Origin: a virus
Length of the DNA stretch: 40,160 nt
Virus record (IMG/VR): IMGVR_UViG_3300044522_000688
Location: 1 to 40,160 of that record
Direction: 5' to 3' (one strand)
A program made the translations under genes and the position numbers. Positions 25,145-33,337 of the stretch are shown in pieces. The notes beneath the pieces are model-generated. The model made no database searches. It saw only the letters and a list, made by a program, of their open reading frames with translations, and was not told the origin of the DNA. Positions within the stretch are counted from its first letter, which is position 1, and each line of letters begins with the position of its first letter.

Positions 25145-25175
25145 CAAAGATACGAAATTTAATTAATTAACCAAA
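25145..25175 (-). promoter_or_regulatory. Bacteroidota-type promoter for the metalloprotease gene
   Basis: On the minus strand: TTTG (25172-25175), 19 bases, TATCTTTG (25145-25152), an exact match in both boxes and spacing to the Bacteroidota housekeeping consensus TTTG-N19-21-TAnnTTTG. The -7 box ends only 4 bases before the ATG at 25140, so the transcript would be nearly leaderless. Confidence 0.7.
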
Positions 25176-25178
25176 AAA

Positions 25179-26405
25179 TTACGCAACTCCCGTATTGTTT
25201 TCTCCTATACTTTGAGCCAACATAATTGGGTCTACACATTGTTGTCCATCTCCGTGTAATTTATCAAAAAATTCTGTAGAATTTTGAACTAAAAAACTAC
25301 CTTTCGTTTCTCCCATAACAAAAAGTCTAGCATTTTGTGCCAATTTTTTAACATTAGGGTTATCAATAAATTTAGCTGGAACCCCAACACATCCAAAACT
25401 TTGATTTGCGTATGCAATAGATTTTGCCGAATCTAAATATTCTTGGGGTACTTTCCCTGATGAAATTTGTTTTTTTAATAAAGATTCTAAATCCGCACTT
25501 GCAGTTAATCTATCCGGTAATCCGGCCGGTATTCCGTGAATTGCACTAACAATGTTTTTACCACCACTATCTTTTAAATGAAGAACATTTTTACCTTTTC
25601 CTACATAACCTTTATCACTACTTAAACTACTAATACTATAAATCCCTTTAGGTAAAAATCTAGCAGCAATTTTAGTTAAACTTGAATAGATTGGTTCTGA
25701 TGGTTTACCTGTTGTGGGGTCAGTACATTTATATGGTTCAGATAATAAAAACTTACCATCTTTTTTACTAACTTTACACCAATCCTCAATTGTAAACGGT
25801 TGAGCGTCTTTTTGGACATCAGCACCGTCAACCACTGAAGTATAATCAACTAAAGTTGGTGGTGAAAACCAACCAGTAGATGGTGCAAATAAATAAATTA
25901 AATTTTCTTTAGGGTCATAAATAAAAAATGGTTTATTATCCATATCTCTATCTACGATATATTTAAGTTCTTGGTCAATTCTTGGCGTGTAATTGTATTT
26001 AGAAATTTTTTTAATTTTTTCTTTTTTGGATTGTTCTGTGTTTTTAACTGTCGGAGCAACTTTAGAAACCTTATTTTTTTTAGGTACTTCAACGGTTGTT
26101 TTGGGTGAAGCTCCATAAATTTTATTTTTAACGGATTCAATACCTTTTGATGTTTTTACCTCAATCCAATTTGGTGTATTACCTTCACTTTTTTTTGCGT
26201 ACCAAAATTTATCACCCCATTTCTTATATTGATATGGGTCACCCGCAGGTCCTTGGACTGCGGTGTCTTTTATAGGCGCATTCATCCCTAATGGGTCGTT
26301 ATAATTAAAACCCTGTTCTGATAAGTATTGTCTCTTTGTTGCACTCTCGTGAAGATTTAAAATCCTATCTTTTTCCTCTCCATCCAAGAAATATAAATTT
26401 TTCAT
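25179..26405 (-). CDS. L,D-transpeptidase-like (YkuD-type) protein
   Basis: 408-aa protein. The C-terminal half has the YkuD pattern: a strand region GIYSISSLSSDKGYVGKG (about 254-271), VSAIHG with H290, then 45 residues on SFGCVGVP with catalytic-type C339 (S336-x-G-C), and a KLAQNARLFVMG strand. The order H...S-x-G-C and the following hydrophobic strand are diagnostic; this family links or cuts peptidoglycan stem peptides at a meso-DAP residue. No signal peptide is present. The N-terminus (DRILNLHESATKRQYLSEQG) has LHE and LSE steps like prohead protease sites, so it might be packaged and injected. The central 85-140 stretch is Lys-rich and linker-like. A late-type motif precedes the gene. 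Confidence 0.68.
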   Translation of the reverse strand: MKNLYFLDGEEKDRILNLHESATKRQYLSEQGFNYNDPLGMNAPIKDTAVQGPAGDPYQYKKWGDKFWYAKKSEGNTPNWIEVKTSKGIESVKNKIYGASPKTTVEVPKKNKVSKVAPTVKNTEQSKKEKIKKISKYNYTPRIDQELKYIVDRDMDNKPFFIYDPKENLIYLFAPSTGWFSPPTLVDYTSVVDGADVQKDAQPFTIEDWCKVSKKDGKFLLSEPYKCTDPTTGKPSEPIYSSLTKIAARFLPKGIYSISSLSSDKGYVGKGKNVLHLKDSGGKNIVSAIHGIPAGLPDRLTASADLESLLKKQISSGKVPQEYLDSAKSIAYANQSFGCVGVPAKFIDNPNVKKLAQNARLFVMGETKGSFLVQNSTEFFDKLHGDGQQCVDPIMLAQSIGENNTGVA

Positions 26406-26417
26406 AAAATTCTTTTA

Positions 26418-26428
26418 ATATAAATATC
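26418..26428 (-). promoter_or_regulatory. Late-type promoter motif
   Basis: On the minus strand it reads GATATTTATAT and ends 12 bases before the ATG at 26405 of the L,D-transpeptidase-like gene. Confidence 0.5.
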
Positions 26429-26438
26429 CAATAATTTA

Positions 26439-28148
26439 TTATAATTCTAATCGATATTTAAATAACCCACAATCCCATATTTTGTCATAACCCAATTCAG
26501 ATGTGAGTTCTTTTTCCGTTTTATTATAGTCTAAATCCGGAAATCTTTTTTTAAGATTATTTTTACCAAATCCAAATTTATGAAATCTTTTGTATTTACT
26601 AATTTTTGAATTATAATAATAATAATTTGGTTTTGTTATTGATACTAAATTAAACCCCAAATTAGTATATAGATTATTTTCCGGATTAATTGTCCATCTT
26701 CTATCCGCAAAACTAATTATTGATGTTGGGTTATACTCATTAATAAAATGTTTAATAAATTTAGAGGCTAACCCCCTAATTAAATAATTTTGTTTTGTTG
26801 CGTATCGACTTAATTCAAATTCACCGTCATTATTTTTAGTCATATTTCTACGACTATTAAATGTTATAACACCAACTAACTCATTATTATAATATGCCCC
26901 GTAATATATGTTTGACTTATCGGTACCTTGTATATGATTATTATTTAAAAAAAATGTTTTATCTTCTAAATTTATTTTTTTAATGACAACATTTCTACCA
27001 CCAATTTTAACACCATCATTCACATTTAATAAATGTTTTAATTTTGATTTAACTAATTCGGTATTAACAACCCATTCATCCTCAAAAATATGTATTAATT
27101 TATATCCTATTTGATTACACTCTATTGTTTTATTTAGATGATATGATGAAGTTTTTCCCATTTTTTCTGTGTGATAATATAATCCATCATACTCAATACA
27201 AATATTGGTACCATCAACAATCAAATCAATTTCTTTACCATCTAATAATTTACGATTTTTACCTTTATTAACCATAAACCCAACACTTTCGATAAACTCT
27301 TTAATCTCCGTCTCACCTTTTGATGTCCAAGTAGGTGTCATATTAATGTTTGTTAGTTTCGCTAAATCACTTAAACATTCAGAAATAGATGTTGAAACTA
27401 TTTTTTCATTAGGATATTTTAATTTATATTCTAATGTTGTGATATTATGTTTATTTTTTAAATGAGTGTTTGATATACTTTTCATTTTTTCACCACAAAT
27501 TTTACAAATAACATAATTTTTACTTTTAGATAAAAATTTGGTTAATTCTGTTTTTTTTATATAATTTGGGTGATGTTTAATATCTTCAGGAAATTTTAAT
27601 AAATAATCATCTAATGTTATTTTATGAGATTTACTTATATGTGTCTCAAAACAACCTGTTTTATTTGAAGTGTCTTCTGTTACCCACTCACATAATTTAC
27701 ATTTTCTTGTAGGAGAATTTTCAATCTTAATTATGTTGAAATATTCCTCAAACCACTTTTTGTCGTTAATTAATTCGTATTTTTTTCTTTGGTAAGTATT
27801 GGATGGAATCCATACATCTCCATATAACTCAATAATATGTTTGGTTAATTTACCGGATAAATTATTGGGGTCTTTAATTACCATATTAGTTTTTTTACAT
27901 TGAGCAATTAATTCGTGGGTATCTGAAGTTGTATATAAGTTAGATTTTGTGGTTTCAATTTCAAAACTATTTCCCATTTGGATTTGACCACCTTTTTTAT
28001 TAATCACAATATTATTTTCCTTTAATATTTGACTAATTTTTTTATGACCAACCTTAAATTTTTCGGCTAATTTATGAGTACTCGGAATTTCAGTTTGATA
28101 TAATTCAATAATGTTAATTATAATTTCAGGAGTTAATTTGGTTTTCAT
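26439..28148 (-). CDS. Homing-type endonuclease with Vsr-like (EDxHD) nuclease domain
   Basis: 569-aa multidomain protein. Residues 1-50 look like a helix-turn-helix (STHKLAEKFKVGHKKISQIL). Two C2H2-type zinc fingers follow: CKLC...H169/H174 and CKIC (214-217)...H228/H233, the latter of ROS/MucR spacing. The nuclease part is E280, D307 in GKEIDLIV, IEYDG (E318, D320) and H325, then CNQIGYKLIHIFEDEW, typical of Vsr-like endonucleases used by free-standing phage homing enzymes (EDxHD group). Residues 384-569 form a further domain (FFLNNNHIQG, GVITFNSRR, ELSRYATK) often found C-terminal to such enzymes. It probably cuts an intronless allele near the capsid gene to spread itself. It lies directly downstream of the capsid gene. 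Confidence 0.78.
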   Translation of the reverse strand: MKTKLTPEIIINIIELYQTEIPSTHKLAEKFKVGHKKISQILKENNIVINKKGGQIQMGNSFEIETTKSNLYTTSDTHELIAQCKKTNMVIKDPNNLSGKLTKHIIELYGDVWIPSNTYQRKKYELINDKKWFEEYFNIIKIENSPTRKCKLCEWVTEDTSNKTGCFETHISKSHKITLDDYLLKFPEDIKHHPNYIKKTELTKFLSKSKNYVICKICGEKMKSISNTHLKNKHNITTLEYKLKYPNEKIVSTSISECLSDLAKLTNINMTPTWTSKGETEIKEFIESVGFMVNKGKNRKLLDGKEIDLIVDGTNICIEYDGLYYHTEKMGKTSSYHLNKTIECNQIGYKLIHIFEDEWVVNTELVKSKLKHLLNVNDGVKIGGRNVVIKKINLEDKTFFLNNNHIQGTDKSNIYYGAYYNNELVGVITFNSRRNMTKNNDGEFELSRYATKQNYLIRGLASKFIKHFINEYNPTSIISFADRRWTINPENNLYTNLGFNLVSITKPNYYYYNSKISKYKRFHKFGFGKNNLKKRFPDLDYNKTEKELTSELGYDKIWDCGLFKYRLEL

Positions 28149-28160
28149 AGTATCATATTT

Positions 28161-28170
28161 ATATAAATAT
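28161..28170 (-). promoter_or_regulatory. Late-type promoter motif
   Basis: ATATTTATAT on the minus strand, in a nearly palindromic AT stretch, 12 bases before the ATG at 28148 of the endonuclease gene. The initial G of the consensus is replaced, so the match is weaker than at 17420 or 24283. Confidence 0.4.
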
Positions 28171-28231
28171 AATAATAATTACTTAAAAGTCAAATTATAA
28201 TCCATTTATTTTTAACCCATTCTATAAATAA

Positions 28232-28258
28232 AAAAAGAGGACTATATGTCCTCTTTTT
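28232..28258 (-). terminator. Intrinsic terminator after the capsid gene (bidirectional shape)
   Basis: Perfect 11-base-pair stem (AAAAAGAGGAC with GTCCTCTTTTT) and a 5-base loop, 23 bases beyond the stop of the major capsid gene. A-tract on one side and T-tract on the other let it work in both directions. It separates capsid expression from the endonuclease gene. Confidence 0.88.
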
Positions 28259-28281
28259 GTTAAATATAATAAGATTTTTGA

Positions 28282-30132
28282 TTATCTCAATTCTCTTAAG
28301 TCAAATGTTCTTACACCATCTACAGTGATACGTGCGTAAAAACGATTATTTACCATTTTCTTCGCGTATCTCGTCATAATCCCTTTAATTGGTGTAAAAT
28401 TAAATGGGTTATACATTGTAGGAGTTAATTGTAATGGTACGTATGGTGCGTAGATGTATCCTGTGTCTAACAATGATGTTCCTTTATGTCCAATTAACAC
28501 TGTGTTAGCTGGGAAGTAAGGGTCACGGTAAACTTGGTAACGTCCTGCCAATGTTCCAACTCTTTCAATACCCATGTTATATTGGTCTTGTTCAGGAGAA
28601 GCATTAGATACGTGGAAGTACTCTAAATCATCAAAGATAGCAGAAACCTCAGAAGATACAACAATCCAGTTTGCTCCACCTCTTAAAGTAGATTTGTGGA
28701 TTTGTGCAGACAATTGGTTGATTGCTGTAATTAATGTTTGGTTCCAATCTTTTTGAGTATAAGAAGTTGTCAAAGATAAACGTTTCCAACCATTGTAATC
28801 CCATCTCAAGTTCCAAGCAGCACCTTTACGTAAATCTCTTAAGATTTCACGGTCAATTTCAGCAGCAACTTGTTCAGATAATAAAGCTGTTAATTCAGCT
28901 TCAGCATCGATGTTGTGGAAAGCCGCAACGTCTTGAGCTAACTCAGGAGACCATTGTGCTCTTAATTTTCTTTCTGTAACAGAAACAGTAACTGAATCTA
29001 ATTCGAAAGAAACCTCACCGATTTTATCTTCAAATTCTAATTCTTTATATCTTCTGAAAACAGCACTGAAGTCATTATTTGCTAATGTTTCAATTGTTGT
29101 TCCTGTGTAACCGTCTAAAGAGTCAGCGCCACATGAAATACATACAGGACAAGATAAATCAACTTCTAAGTAAATAGTACCTTCGATATCACAGATATCA
29201 TTGTAGCTACCACCATTACCATTAGTTGCCCAAGTAGTAGATGATTGACCACCGTAAGATACGATACCTTTACCATATTGTTGAGTAACAACTCTGAACA
29301 ATAAAGAATTAGCAGTACCTGCAGCGTTAAATACTACATCACAAGGAGAAGCTCCTGACCAAGTACTATCTGTAGCAGTACCGTTAGCGAAAATTTTCAA
29401 ATCAGATAAGAAAGTTTCAGAATCATATTCGTTACCATCAGGTCCGATTAATTTACCAGCACCAGTGTTAGCGAAATTTGTCATTTTAACGATTATTTTT
29501 CTAACGTTAGAATCATCATATGCTCCATCAGCATCGATTAATCCACCATTAGACCATTTTTGAACTGTTGTTGTTGCAGTAACTGCTGACCATTGTCCTT
29601 TAGAATAATCAAACAATCCTGGAGGGTCTAATTGACCTTCATTTCCTTCATAGAATAAATCATAAAGATTTTTCTTGTAAGCTCCAGCGTCAGTTCCGTA
29701 ACCTTGGTTTGCACCATTGTTAGCTGGAGAATAATTACCTGGAGAACCGATTGGTGCATAGTGTTCACCTGATTCAGATGCACTTCCGTTATCATACCCT
29801 TGAATTTTAGGTACAAAGAAGAATAATTTACCGATTGGTAAATTCATTGCTTGTACAGATACGATTTCATTCGCTAATAATTTAGAGAATACTCTTCTTA
29901 CGATAGGGAATACAACAGTTTCGAATGAACCTGAAGACCCGTCAGAAGTAGCTTCGTTGATTAGGAAAGACGCTTGGTTCTCATATAATTGAGCTACGTT
30001 TTCTTTTAAGTGACCTTTAAGTCCTTCTAGGAATCCTAATTTATCCCATTTGTTAATTGTGTCTTCTTTAATAACTTTAAGGTGTTTTAACCCTATGTTA
30101 CCAACTAGACCTGATTCTAATAATGCTCCCAT
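28282..30132 (-). CDS. Major capsid protein (T4 gp23-like)
   Basis: 616-aa capsid protein of the T4 type. Start-proximal GNIGLKHLKVIKEDTINKWDK and ENVAQLYENQASFLINE are followed by ATSDGSSGSFETVVFPIVRRVFSKLLANEIVSVQAMNLPIGKLFFF, the conserved gp23 beginning. The likely prohead protease cut is after E60 (LINE|ATSDG), comparable to T4 gp23 cut after E65, leaving about 556 residues in the mature shell. The central part (about 120-350) carries variable loops with Gly/Ala/Thr-rich inserts, and the C-terminal half has the conserved LRAQWSPELAQDVAAFHNIDAEAEL core. It is transcribed with the scaffold gene, 32 bases downstream of it, and ends at a strong terminator. Confidence 0.92.
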   Translation of the reverse strand: MGALLESGLVGNIGLKHLKVIKEDTINKWDKLGFLEGLKGHLKENVAQLYENQASFLINEATSDGSSGSFETVVFPIVRRVFSKLLANEIVSVQAMNLPIGKLFFFVPKIQGYDNGSASESGEHYAPIGSPGNYSPANNGANQGYGTDAGAYKKNLYDLFYEGNEGQLDPPGLFDYSKGQWSAVTATTTVQKWSNGGLIDADGAYDDSNVRKIIVKMTNFANTGAGKLIGPDGNEYDSETFLSDLKIFANGTATDSTWSGASPCDVVFNAAGTANSLLFRVVTQQYGKGIVSYGGQSSTTWATNGNGGSYNDICDIEGTIYLEVDLSCPVCISCGADSLDGYTGTTIETLANNDFSAVFRRYKELEFEDKIGEVSFELDSVTVSVTERKLRAQWSPELAQDVAAFHNIDAEAELTALLSEQVAAEIDREILRDLRKGAAWNLRWDYNGWKRLSLTTSYTQKDWNQTLITAINQLSAQIHKSTLRGGANWIVVSSEVSAIFDDLEYFHVSNASPEQDQYNMGIERVGTLAGRYQVYRDPYFPANTVLIGHKGTSLLDTGYIYAPYVPLQLTPTMYNPFNFTPIKGIMTRYAKKMVNNRFYARITVDGVRTFDLRELR

Positions 30133-30164
30133 TTTTTTGGTTTTTATTAATTTTTAGTTTATTT

Positions 30165-31634
30165 TTATTTTAATTTACTCATTAAATCTTTCATTCTAAG
30201 GAATTGAGGATTTTCATAAGTTTTTGATTCAATTAAGTTAATCGCTGAACCTGATACCGGAGCTTTTTGAATTGCTCTTTCCATCGATTCGTTCATTGGT
30301 TGACTTGTATTAACTGAAAGTTCATCTTTAAGATTTTGATATAAATTTTTAGATTCTTTAATAGTTTCAACACCATCAAATCTTCTTAAGATATTTATTT
30401 TTTCTTGTTTAGACGTTGAGTGTTCTGTAAACAAACGAGTAGCGTAAGCTAAGTTTGAATTAAATACTGCAACCTCATTCAATTTATTTCTAAATACATT
30501 AAGAGCTTTTCTATACTCTTCATTCTTTTCTCTAAGAATTGTTAATTCATTTGATTCTGTATTTTCAAATGTTAGATTTCTGTTAGGAGTAATTCCTTTT
30601 CTTAATCCTCTACCTGATTTAGAACCATTTCCGTATGTGTGAGCAGCTTCTTTAGTTTCTACTTTTTTAACGGACGCTTTTTTAACCGGTGCTTTTTTGA
30701 TGTCTTTAAATTCTCCATCAAGGTTTTCACCTTCTTTGTATTCAAATTTAGCTTTACCTGTTCCAACTGATTTTGGAGCTTCTTTTTTCTTCACATCAAA
30801 TCCTTTTCCTTGGTTTGGTTTAGCATCGTATTTGAATTTAGGACTTCCGATACCAGTACCTTTAGGTTTTACAGACATTTTAGATTCCATAACAGGCTCC
30901 TCTTCGTCACCCATATCGTCATCTTCATTCATCTCTTCTTCCTCTTCTTCGTCTTCATCGTCTTCTTCGTCTTGTTCGTCCATTTCAATTTCATAAACTA
31001 ATTCTTCAGACTCATCGAATTCTTCAAAATCTTCTTCATCGTCAAAACTTTCTTCTTCGTCATCAAAAGAAAATTCCTCTTCTTCGTCGTTGTCGTTTCC
31101 AAAAATTCTTTCAACAATAGATTCGATAGATTCATCTGATTCATCAAATTCTTCTGATTCATCAAATTCTTGATATTCATCGTCATCTTCTTCACCTTCT
31201 GTAACAACCATATATTCAGCCTCAGTTTCGTTGTCTTTAATACTAATGTTACCAGAATCATCTTTAGTAACAACAATATTATCGTCCGGTCCCATCAATT
31301 TGAATACACGTAAGATTTCTTCGTCATCTTTAATGTTAGTTAGGTCGATAACATCTTCATCATCTGAATCGTCATCGTCCATATCAAGGTTATCCATATC
31401 CATTTCATCACCTTCTTCATCGTCAGACTCTTCGTCCCCCATGTCAGGTAATTCCATGTCAATGTCAGTTTCAATCTCATCTTCATCTTGTTCAGTTAGA
31501 GATTCTTTTACTAGTTCGTTGATTTCTTCCTTCATAGTAGAAGCAAGTATTCCTTTTGCATTTTCAGCTACCGCTTCTTCCAAATTTTTCATTTGGATGA
31601 TAGCTTCTTCAACTAAAGATTTTTCTTTTGCCAT
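30165..31634 (-). CDS. Prohead core scaffold protein (T4 gp22-like), highly acidic
   Basis: 489-aa protein. Residues about 45-255 are dominated by Asp and Glu with runs such as EEEEEEMNEDDDMGDEEE. Residues 255-350 are Lys/Gly-rich (KGTGIGSPKFKYDAKP, and GTGKAKFEYK again), and the C-terminal helices (NEEYRKALNVFRNKLNEVAVFNSNLAYATRLF, about 375-406) match the helical core of phage prohead scaffolds. Position directly before the capsid gene and after the protease gene gives T4 synteny (gp21-gp22-gp23). The acidic half probably forms the prohead core and is later degraded by the protease. It overlaps no neighbour; a late-type motif precedes it. Confidence 0.8.
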   Translation of the reverse strand: MAKEKSLVEEAIIQMKNLEEAVAENAKGILASTMKEEINELVKESLTEQDEDEIETDIDMELPDMGDEESDDEEGDEMDMDNLDMDDDDSDDEDVIDLTNIKDDEEILRVFKLMGPDDNIVVTKDDSGNISIKDNETEAEYMVVTEGEEDDDEYQEFDESEEFDESDESIESIVERIFGNDNDEEEEFSFDDEEESFDDEEDFEEFDESEELVYEIEMDEQDEEDDEDEEEEEEMNEDDDMGDEEEPVMESKMSVKPKGTGIGSPKFKYDAKPNQGKGFDVKKKEAPKSVGTGKAKFEYKEGENLDGEFKDIKKAPVKKASVKKVETKEAAHTYGNGSKSGRGLRKGITPNRNLTFENTESNELTILREKNEEYRKALNVFRNKLNEVAVFNSNLAYATRLFTEHSTSKQEKINILRRFDGVETIKESKNLYQNLKDELSVNTSQPMNESMERAIQKAPVSGSAINLIESKTYENPQFLRMKDLMSKLK

Positions 31635-31654
31635 TTGTTTTATGTTATTTTAAT

Positions 31655-31664
31655 ATATAAATAT
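31655..31664 (-). promoter_or_regulatory. Late-type promoter motif for scaffold and capsid genes
   Basis: ATATTTATAT on the minus strand, 20 bases before the ATG at 31634. With the terminator just upstream (31752-31776) it defines a separate scaffold-capsid transcript, ending at 28232-28258. Confidence 0.45.
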
Positions 31665-31751
31665 ATGAAATTATGAAAAAAGCACATTTGTACTAATATT
31701 CATAACATCTTTTTATTTATTAATAAATATCACAAAAATGTAAAAAACAAA

Positions 31752-31776
31752 AAAAGGAGACAAAATGTCTCCTTTT
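31752..31776 (-). terminator. Intrinsic terminator between head subclusters
   Basis: Perfect 10-base-pair stem (AAAAGGAGAC with GTCTCCTTTT) and a 5-base loop, 22 bases beyond the stop of the 69-aa gene. Same A-tract/T-tract symmetric design as the terminator at 28232-28258. It ends the portal-protease transcript before the scaffold gene. Confidence 0.87.
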
Positions 31777-31798
31777 AGTTTAATCAATTAAAATTTTT

Positions 31799-32008
31799 TT
31801 ATTCTATAACTTCGTTAATTTTACTCTCAACGATTGCGGTTATTCTCCACTCCATAGAATAATTTTCAAATACTTTAGTGACTTTCGCCTCTACGTCGGT
31901 GGGATTATAACCACTAACTAATTTTTCTTCTCTTAACTTTTTAAGTTTTCCTGTTTCAGTATCTACTGAATCCAATGTAATTTTTGCGATGAAATACTTT
32001 TCGTCCAT
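31799..32008 (-). CDS. Small hypothetical protein (DUF4494-like layout)
   Basis: 69-aa protein with a strand-turn-helix layout: YFIAKITLDSVDTETGKLKKL (beta hairpin), EEKLVSGYNPTDVEAKVTKVF (strand and helix), then WRITAIVESKI (last strand). This order resembles the phage- and Bacteroidota-associated DUF4494 family, but the match is by eye and weak. It lies 15 bases after the stop of the protease gene and before a terminator, so it is the last gene of the portal-protease transcript. Function unknown; the small beta-alpha-beta fold could be an assembly factor. Confidence 0.62.
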   Translation of the reverse strand: MDEKYFIAKITLDSVDTETGKLKKLREEKLVSGYNPTDVEAKVTKVFENYSMEWRITAIVESKINEVIE

Positions 32009-32023
32009 AATGTTTAATTTTTT

Positions 32024-32749
32024 TTAGTATCCTAAATAATCGTTTAATTTTTTCATTAAGTCAAGCGATTTGTTTCCAGATTCGCCAACTTGTCTTTCTA
32101 CTTTCATTTTTTTCTCTTCTTCCAAATTCTCATCAAAATTAAACCTATCATCAGGATTTTGAAAAAGGTATGCTCCCGGTGTTGATGGTGATGAAACTAA
32201 GTCAAAACAGATTAATTCAAAATCATCTTGTACTTCATTTTGTTCACCCACTTTTTTAAGAGACCCCACACCTCTTGAAGATATACCCAATGTTACTCCT
32301 TGTCTAAGATAGTTTGCCGCTAAATCACCTTTGGTTGATACAATCCCTCTTTCGTGGAAACCCGGAGATGTTAATAGTTTTATTTTACCCATTAAAACGG
32401 GTCCTTCCCACCATATCTCTGTAATTGCGTGAGATACTCTATCTAAATCAATTAACGATGATTCAGGATGATTTAATTCTGAAAGGGCAGTTCCTTTGTT
32501 AATCATCTTTTTATAGTTCTCGGCCTCTCTTTTTAAGATTCTTTCAGGATACAATCTACCATTTCTATTTGGTGTATTATATTTTTGTAGAACCGCATAA
32601 AATTCAAAAGGTTTTGAATGGTCTAAATCTTCTTTAGACTCTTTAATCATCGCAGCATTTTTCTTATCTGTTGGTGAAATAAATCCGGCATCTTCTTCAA
32701 TTAATATCCCTCTCCCTATTTCATTTGGTTTTAAAATTGTTAAATTCAT
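32024..32749 (-). CDS. Prohead maturation protease (T4 gp21-like)
   Basis: 241-aa serine protease of the T4 gp21 type. Conserved blocks are PNRNGRLYPERI (60-71), ELNHPE (91-96, catalytic H94), the GISSRGVGSL loop (155-164, catalytic Ser at 157 or 158), and DLVSSPSTPGAYL (183-195, the D..V..PS signature). It should cut scaffold and capsid proteins during prohead maturation, after (I/L)xE motifs. The last 35 residues (EEEKKMKVERQVG..LDLMKKLNDYLGY) form a charged helical tail, perhaps an autocleaved scaffold-binding part. The N-terminal ILIE|EDAG segment also fits self-processing. A late-type motif with TATAAATA lies upstream. Confidence 0.85.
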   Translation of the reverse strand: MNLTILKPNEIGRGILIEEDAGFISPTDKKNAAMIKESKEDLDHSKPFEFYAVLQKYNTPNRNGRLYPERILKREAENYKKMINKGTALSELNHPESSLIDLDRVSHAITEIWWEGPVLMGKIKLLTSPGFHERGIVSTKGDLAANYLRQGVTLGISSRGVGSLKKVGEQNEVQDDFELICFDLVSSPSTPGAYLFQNPDDRFNFDENLEEEKKMKVERQVGESGNKSLDLMKKLNDYLGY

Positions 32750-32763
32750 CTTGAATGTTTTAT

Positions 32764-32774
32764 TTATAAATATT
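32764..32774 (-). promoter_or_regulatory. Late-type promoter motif for the protease gene
   Basis: AATATTTATAA on the minus strand followed by ATA, so TATAAATA is also present. It overlaps the stop codon of the upstream 156-aa gene and ends 14 bases before the ATG at 32749. Confidence 0.5.
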
Positions 32775-33243
32775 AAACATTCTCAATTTGTACTGGTTCC
32801 ACCTCCGATTTGATTTTTTTTGTTAGATAAAACTTAAAATTTTCATTTTCTAAAAAGTTATCTAAAAAGATTTGGTTAATAATTTCTTTTAACGAATTTT
32901 TAATTTCATCGGATTTAAAGTCCATATCAGTTTGAATTATAAAAAAATTAATTTCTAAATTCATAAAAGATTTTTTTCCGGTTGTTAGACCGCTTGACCT
33001 TAAATCCAAGTCAACAATGAAATTTGTATCAAAAATTGTTTTGTCTAATGATTCATAGACTGAATGTTTTATACCTCTACTCATATTAAGAACTGTCCTT
33101 GTCCAGTTATTAGCTTCGTAAATTGGTTCTACCCACGTTTGGATGTTTAGGTAGAGAGATTTTAAACTCATTGAGTCGACTGTTCCATATATTATTTTAG
33201 CAGTCTTAAACCCATGAATTTGTGAGGTTTTCCCCTTTTTCAT
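32773..33243 (-). CDS. Hypothetical protein between portal and protease genes
   Basis: 156-aa protein, mixed alpha/beta with several strand-like segments (AKIIYGTVDSMSL, NFIVDLDLRSSGL, SFMNLEINFFIIQTDMDF) and C-terminal helices. No catalytic motif is visible. Its place between the portal and the protease genes is where T4-type phages keep small prohead genes (67, 68), but the sequence does not look like those acidic proteins. Its stop overlaps the protease gene's promoter motif. Family not recognised. Confidence 0.68.
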   Translation of the reverse strand: MKKGKTSQIHGFKTAKIIYGTVDSMSLKSLYLNIQTWVEPIYEANNWTRTVLNMSRGIKHSVYESLDKTIFDTNFIVDLDLRSSGLTTGKKSFMNLEINFFIIQTDMDFKSDEIKNSLKEIINQIFLDNFLENENFKFYLTKKIKSEVEPVQIENV

Positions 33244-33337
33244 TAATTTCCATATTTTCTCGTTTATTTTTTAAAAAAATAGGTGAAAATACCACAATAG
33301 TCAAAACTTTTTGAAAAGATGGGGATATATGTATTAT

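Noticed and set aside
30697-31653. Long open frames on the plus strand opposite the scaffold gene
   Set aside because: They are Ser- or Phe-rich mirror images of the Asp/Glu codon runs in the acidic scaffold gene, with no start context or family.
33311-33337. Upstream TTG and ATG starts for bS21
   Set aside because: They add up to nine residues absent from bS21; the ATG at 33338 gives the family's normal first residues.
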